NCBI GenBank assembly: GCA_013398055.1
Contig: VZRS01000474.1
Span: 310,001 to 374,000 of the forward strand
DNA: 64,000 bases
DNA from: Ifrita kowaldi
Taxonomy: Eukaryota > Chordata > Aves > Passeriformes > Cinclosomatidae
Direction of reading: 5' to 3'
Part shown: piece after piece, positions 61,601 through 64,000 of the stretch
How positions within the stretch are numbered: position 1 is the stretch's first letter
Layout of the letters: every line of letters starts with the position of its first letter
The notes under the pieces: model-generated
Seen by the model: the letters and a program-made list of their open reading frames with translations, nothing else
Told to the model about the DNA's origin: nothing
Database searches by the model: none
Made by a program: the position numbers and the translations under genes

Positions 61601-64000
61601 GTCCTCAGCTATTGTGACAAGGGTAAGAGGAGGAAAAGAAGTAACTATGTGACACCACAGGCCTGCTGGACTTACCTGCTGGCTAGCACCGTGTCACCTC
61701 TTTGGGGTCATGTGACATCAGGTCTGGTGAGATTCTGATACAGAGACAACAAAAACGTTCATTGATTTCTGCTCTGCACTGCTCATAATCCCCTGCTGAA
61801 TTTCAAGCTAGTGTTGAAATCCCACTGATTTTCAGATGGGTTGTTTTAATTAACAACCCTTCATTTCCAGTGCTGCAGCATTAGAAGTAACTGGAGGGCT
61901 CCAATATTAACAAGAGAAAATTCCTTCTTTTCATCCCGTACAGAAGTGTTTTAGCAGAAGTGCTGCTCTGGCTCTTCACCCGGCAGCCTTGCACGTCCTT
62001 CCCCCTCCATCCCCTCTCCACTGAGTCAGCACAAATGCAGAGCTGGTGCACTGTGACTGCTGTGCTTCTGGAGTGGGAGGGAGCTGGGTAGGTGCAAGCA
62101 CCCCGTATTTGTGTTATCTGTGCATCATTTGTCTGCCCTTCTGCCTCCTCCTACTCTCTATCCCTTCCAGTGATGTTTTGCAGTATCCCATTACTTCACC
62201 TTTTGCCAGTGGCTGAGTTCATTTAGGACACAGGGAAAGCAGTCCCAGGGAGTGCAATTTTGGACTGTTTTGCAAAGGGCTGGGTTTAAGAATAGTGGCT
62301 GGTATGTTCTTGGGTTTTTTTTTCTGAGAACATGGTTGAATTTTCATTGGGTTAATGAAATAGCAGCCAGGAATTTTTGATTTAGAATTCTAATTCAACA
62401 TATATGATAGTCTGTCTTTTCTAAGTATGTGAACTTCCATCAAAAGTCAAATTAAGAATTGATGGTTGCTGTAGTATCCTTCTCTTGAGTCATGACCTTG
62501 TAAAAAAGCCAAAAATAGGTGTAGAACATAATATTCTTGGAACAAAGTCTGAACCTATTTTCTCTTCTTCAAGAAAGCTTTCCAGTAAAGAGTTTGACTT
62601 TCTTTTGGTCTGATTTTTCCCCCTTTTTGAATGTGTTAAAAAAAAATCCTGCTTTTACAACTATGTGTTTTGCAATACACATGTGATATATGCAGTGACT
62701 GGAAATAAATTGTTTCATCAAATATATATGGTTCTTTACTGAGCTCAACAGACTTCTGAGTACTGGCTAGTTCTGAGGGACTTGAATTTACATTTACATT
62801 GAAAGTTGGAGAGCCTAAAAATATCCCCAAAAGTGCACTGCAGTGATAACTAGGGCCACTGGGGGATGCTACTGCTTAAGGGTTACAGCCTGAGTTCGTC
62901 GCCAGTCGGCACCCTGGTTGTGGGAGGTCCCTTGGGGATTCGTGCGTGGCTGGCAGATTTCTGAACCTACAGACAGTACTAATTCAGTGACCAAAGTTCA
63001 ATGTCTTAATCATAAACCATCAGTTGTAAACATAAATCTTACCTCTGGGATCACCCGAGAGGGAGAGAAAAATGTCAAGGTGGAGAAAGCAATTTAAAGA
63101 AAGAATGAAACAAAGAACAGAAGGAATTATTCACTTTGCTGGGGTTTTAGAAAATGCCCATGGCATTTAATGTTTAGAGCAAAATGTGTCAAAAGAAGAG
63201 GAAAACCCAGTATAAATAAGAGAGTGTATTGTCTCTGGTTAATTATAGGTAATTCTTCCAAAAGACAGATGTTTGTAGCAATATTTGCACCATTTTTGGC
63301 TTCAGTGTACCTATTTTGTCGATACACGGGGAGAATGCTTGTCACTGGGCTGATGTGTTCAGGAATCCATTAAAGCACTTCAGCAGCCCACTTGTGTCTT
63401 CCATTCCTCCCTACTTCCTCCCCTCCAATCTCAACAGCTTTTTCTGGAAAAATTAAAAGAAAGGTTTTACATCTGAAGTCTGGTACCTAAGTTATCCATG
63501 ACCTGATCTATCCCTTTCCCATGTAGGAAATGGATTTTCTGTTTTGCTGGTTGCTTGCTGCGTAGGTCTGCAAAGCGCCATCACCTTCAATTCTTTGGTT
63601 CTTTCCTAGTTGTTTTTCTTGTATCTTTCCATCACATCCATGTGTTGTCCCCCAAAGTGATACTGACCTGCATAATCCTCAATGACTTCCATAAACTCAC
63701 ACTCCCATAAGTGCTCCACCTTCTACCTGTCTTCATTTTCATGTATTGTGTGTATGGGTAGATACCCAGTCATGCCAGCTGTTTTTTGGGTATAATTTTG
63801 ATGTCACTGGCTTGTCCAATATACTCTATCACACACAAGTAGAAGTTCAGCAACAGCAGTGTTAATTTGCAGTACCTCATTCAGTGTATATCACATTTCT
63901 TAGATAGGCTAAATTTCCTTAAATAGCTTCACTGCTGCAAGATTTTTTTGTCAGTGTATGTACAGTAGCTCTATTTTTGTATTCTTGTGCTTACGATCTT
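58640..64000 (+). other. SMYD3: SMYD3 intron downstream of the EPYR exon (partial, at least 5.4 kb)
   Basis: It begins GTAAGG and runs off the end of the window. I looked for the expected next exon (Arg-Ile-Phe-Phe-Pro-Gly-Ser-His-Pro in human) and did not find it. The stretch contains an imperfect duplication around a CACGTG site (about 59505-59545) and a small CpG-rich patch (about 62880-62960). Confidence 0.82.
62880..62960. other. small CpG-rich patch of unknown origin
   Basis: The run TTCGTCGCCAGTCGGCACCC and the following GGATTCGTGCGTGGCTGG hold six CpGs in about 60 bases, while the flanks have almost none. CpGs are normally lost in intron, so this may be a recent insertion, such as a solo LTR fragment, or a functional unmethylated site. 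I saw no paired LTR ends or target duplication. Confidence 0.35.

Larger units (their letters stand above)
1..64000 (+). other. SMYD3: SMYD3 gene, internal part (five exons plus introns)
   Basis: The whole window lies inside one plus-strand gene. Five exons share one frame and match SMYD3 in order, with only a two-residue gap against the human protein. SMYD3 is a cytoplasmic and nuclear lysine methyltransferase reported to act on histone H3K4, H4K5 and MAP3K2. Neither the start codon nor the stop codon is here. The visible introns are 2.4, 6.4, 20.8 and 3.3 kb, flanked by at least 25.1 kb upstream and 5.4 kb downstream. Human SMYD3 is several hundred kilobases long, so large introns fit the family. 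SMYD1 and SMYD2 are less likely because the segments around DINIYQLK and NHSCDPNC read as SMYD3. No second gene with intact coding potential was seen on either strand. Confidence 0.93.

Noticed and set aside
1..64000. CRISPR arrays, tRNA or rRNA genes, prophage or bacterial operons
   Set aside because: No direct-repeat arrays with unique spacers, no tRNA box A/B pair that I could see and no prokaryotic gene structure. The window is vertebrate intron.

Overview
This is a piece of vertebrate nuclear DNA, almost certainly from a bird. It is AT-rich and almost entirely intronic. It carries 5'-truncated CR1 retrotransposon tails of the avian type, and its only clear coding signal is a series of short exons with canonical GT-AG borders. 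CR1 also occurs in turtles and crocodilians, so bird is the best call but not a proof. I cannot name the species.

Five plus-strand exons (25143-25210, 27647-27749, 34186-34296, 55088-55175, 58471-58639) join in one reading frame without a break. Together they encode the middle to C-terminal part of SMYD3, the SET and MYND domain lysine methyltransferase. In human numbering (recalled from memory) they cover about residues 178-357: the second half of the catalytic SET fold, including the substrate-pocket Phe, the NHSCDPN motif and the catalytic Tyr; the post-SET Cys cluster; and the first helices of the C-terminal TPR-like domain. The MYND zinc finger and the first half of SET must lie upstream of base 1. 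The last exons, starting with the codon after EPY, must lie downstream of base 64000. I found no candidates for either inside the window.

Layout: 1-25142 is intron, with a MIR-like SINE relic near 3.8 kb, a GC-rich stretch and a CR1 tail at 7.9-9.0 kb, a polypurine pentamer array at 17.9 kb and a double hairpin at 21.6 kb. The first three exons, which carry the catalytic centre, lie within 9.2 kb (25.1-34.3 kb). A 20.8-kb intron follows (34.3-55.1 kb). It contains a decayed minus-strand membrane-protein frame at 37.5-38.1 kb that may be an XK-related (XKR) relic. Then come the two TPR-domain exons at 55.1 and 58.5 kb, and 5.4 kb of terminal intron with a small CpG-rich patch near 62.9 kb.

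There is no operon, CRISPR array, phage or rRNA/tRNA gene here, and I see no evidence of a new multi-gene system. The points most worth following up are the XKR-like relic, the competing splice acceptor in front of the last exon, the frame-preserving exon that carries the catalytic Tyr, and a few possible conserved non-coding or structured elements inside the introns.
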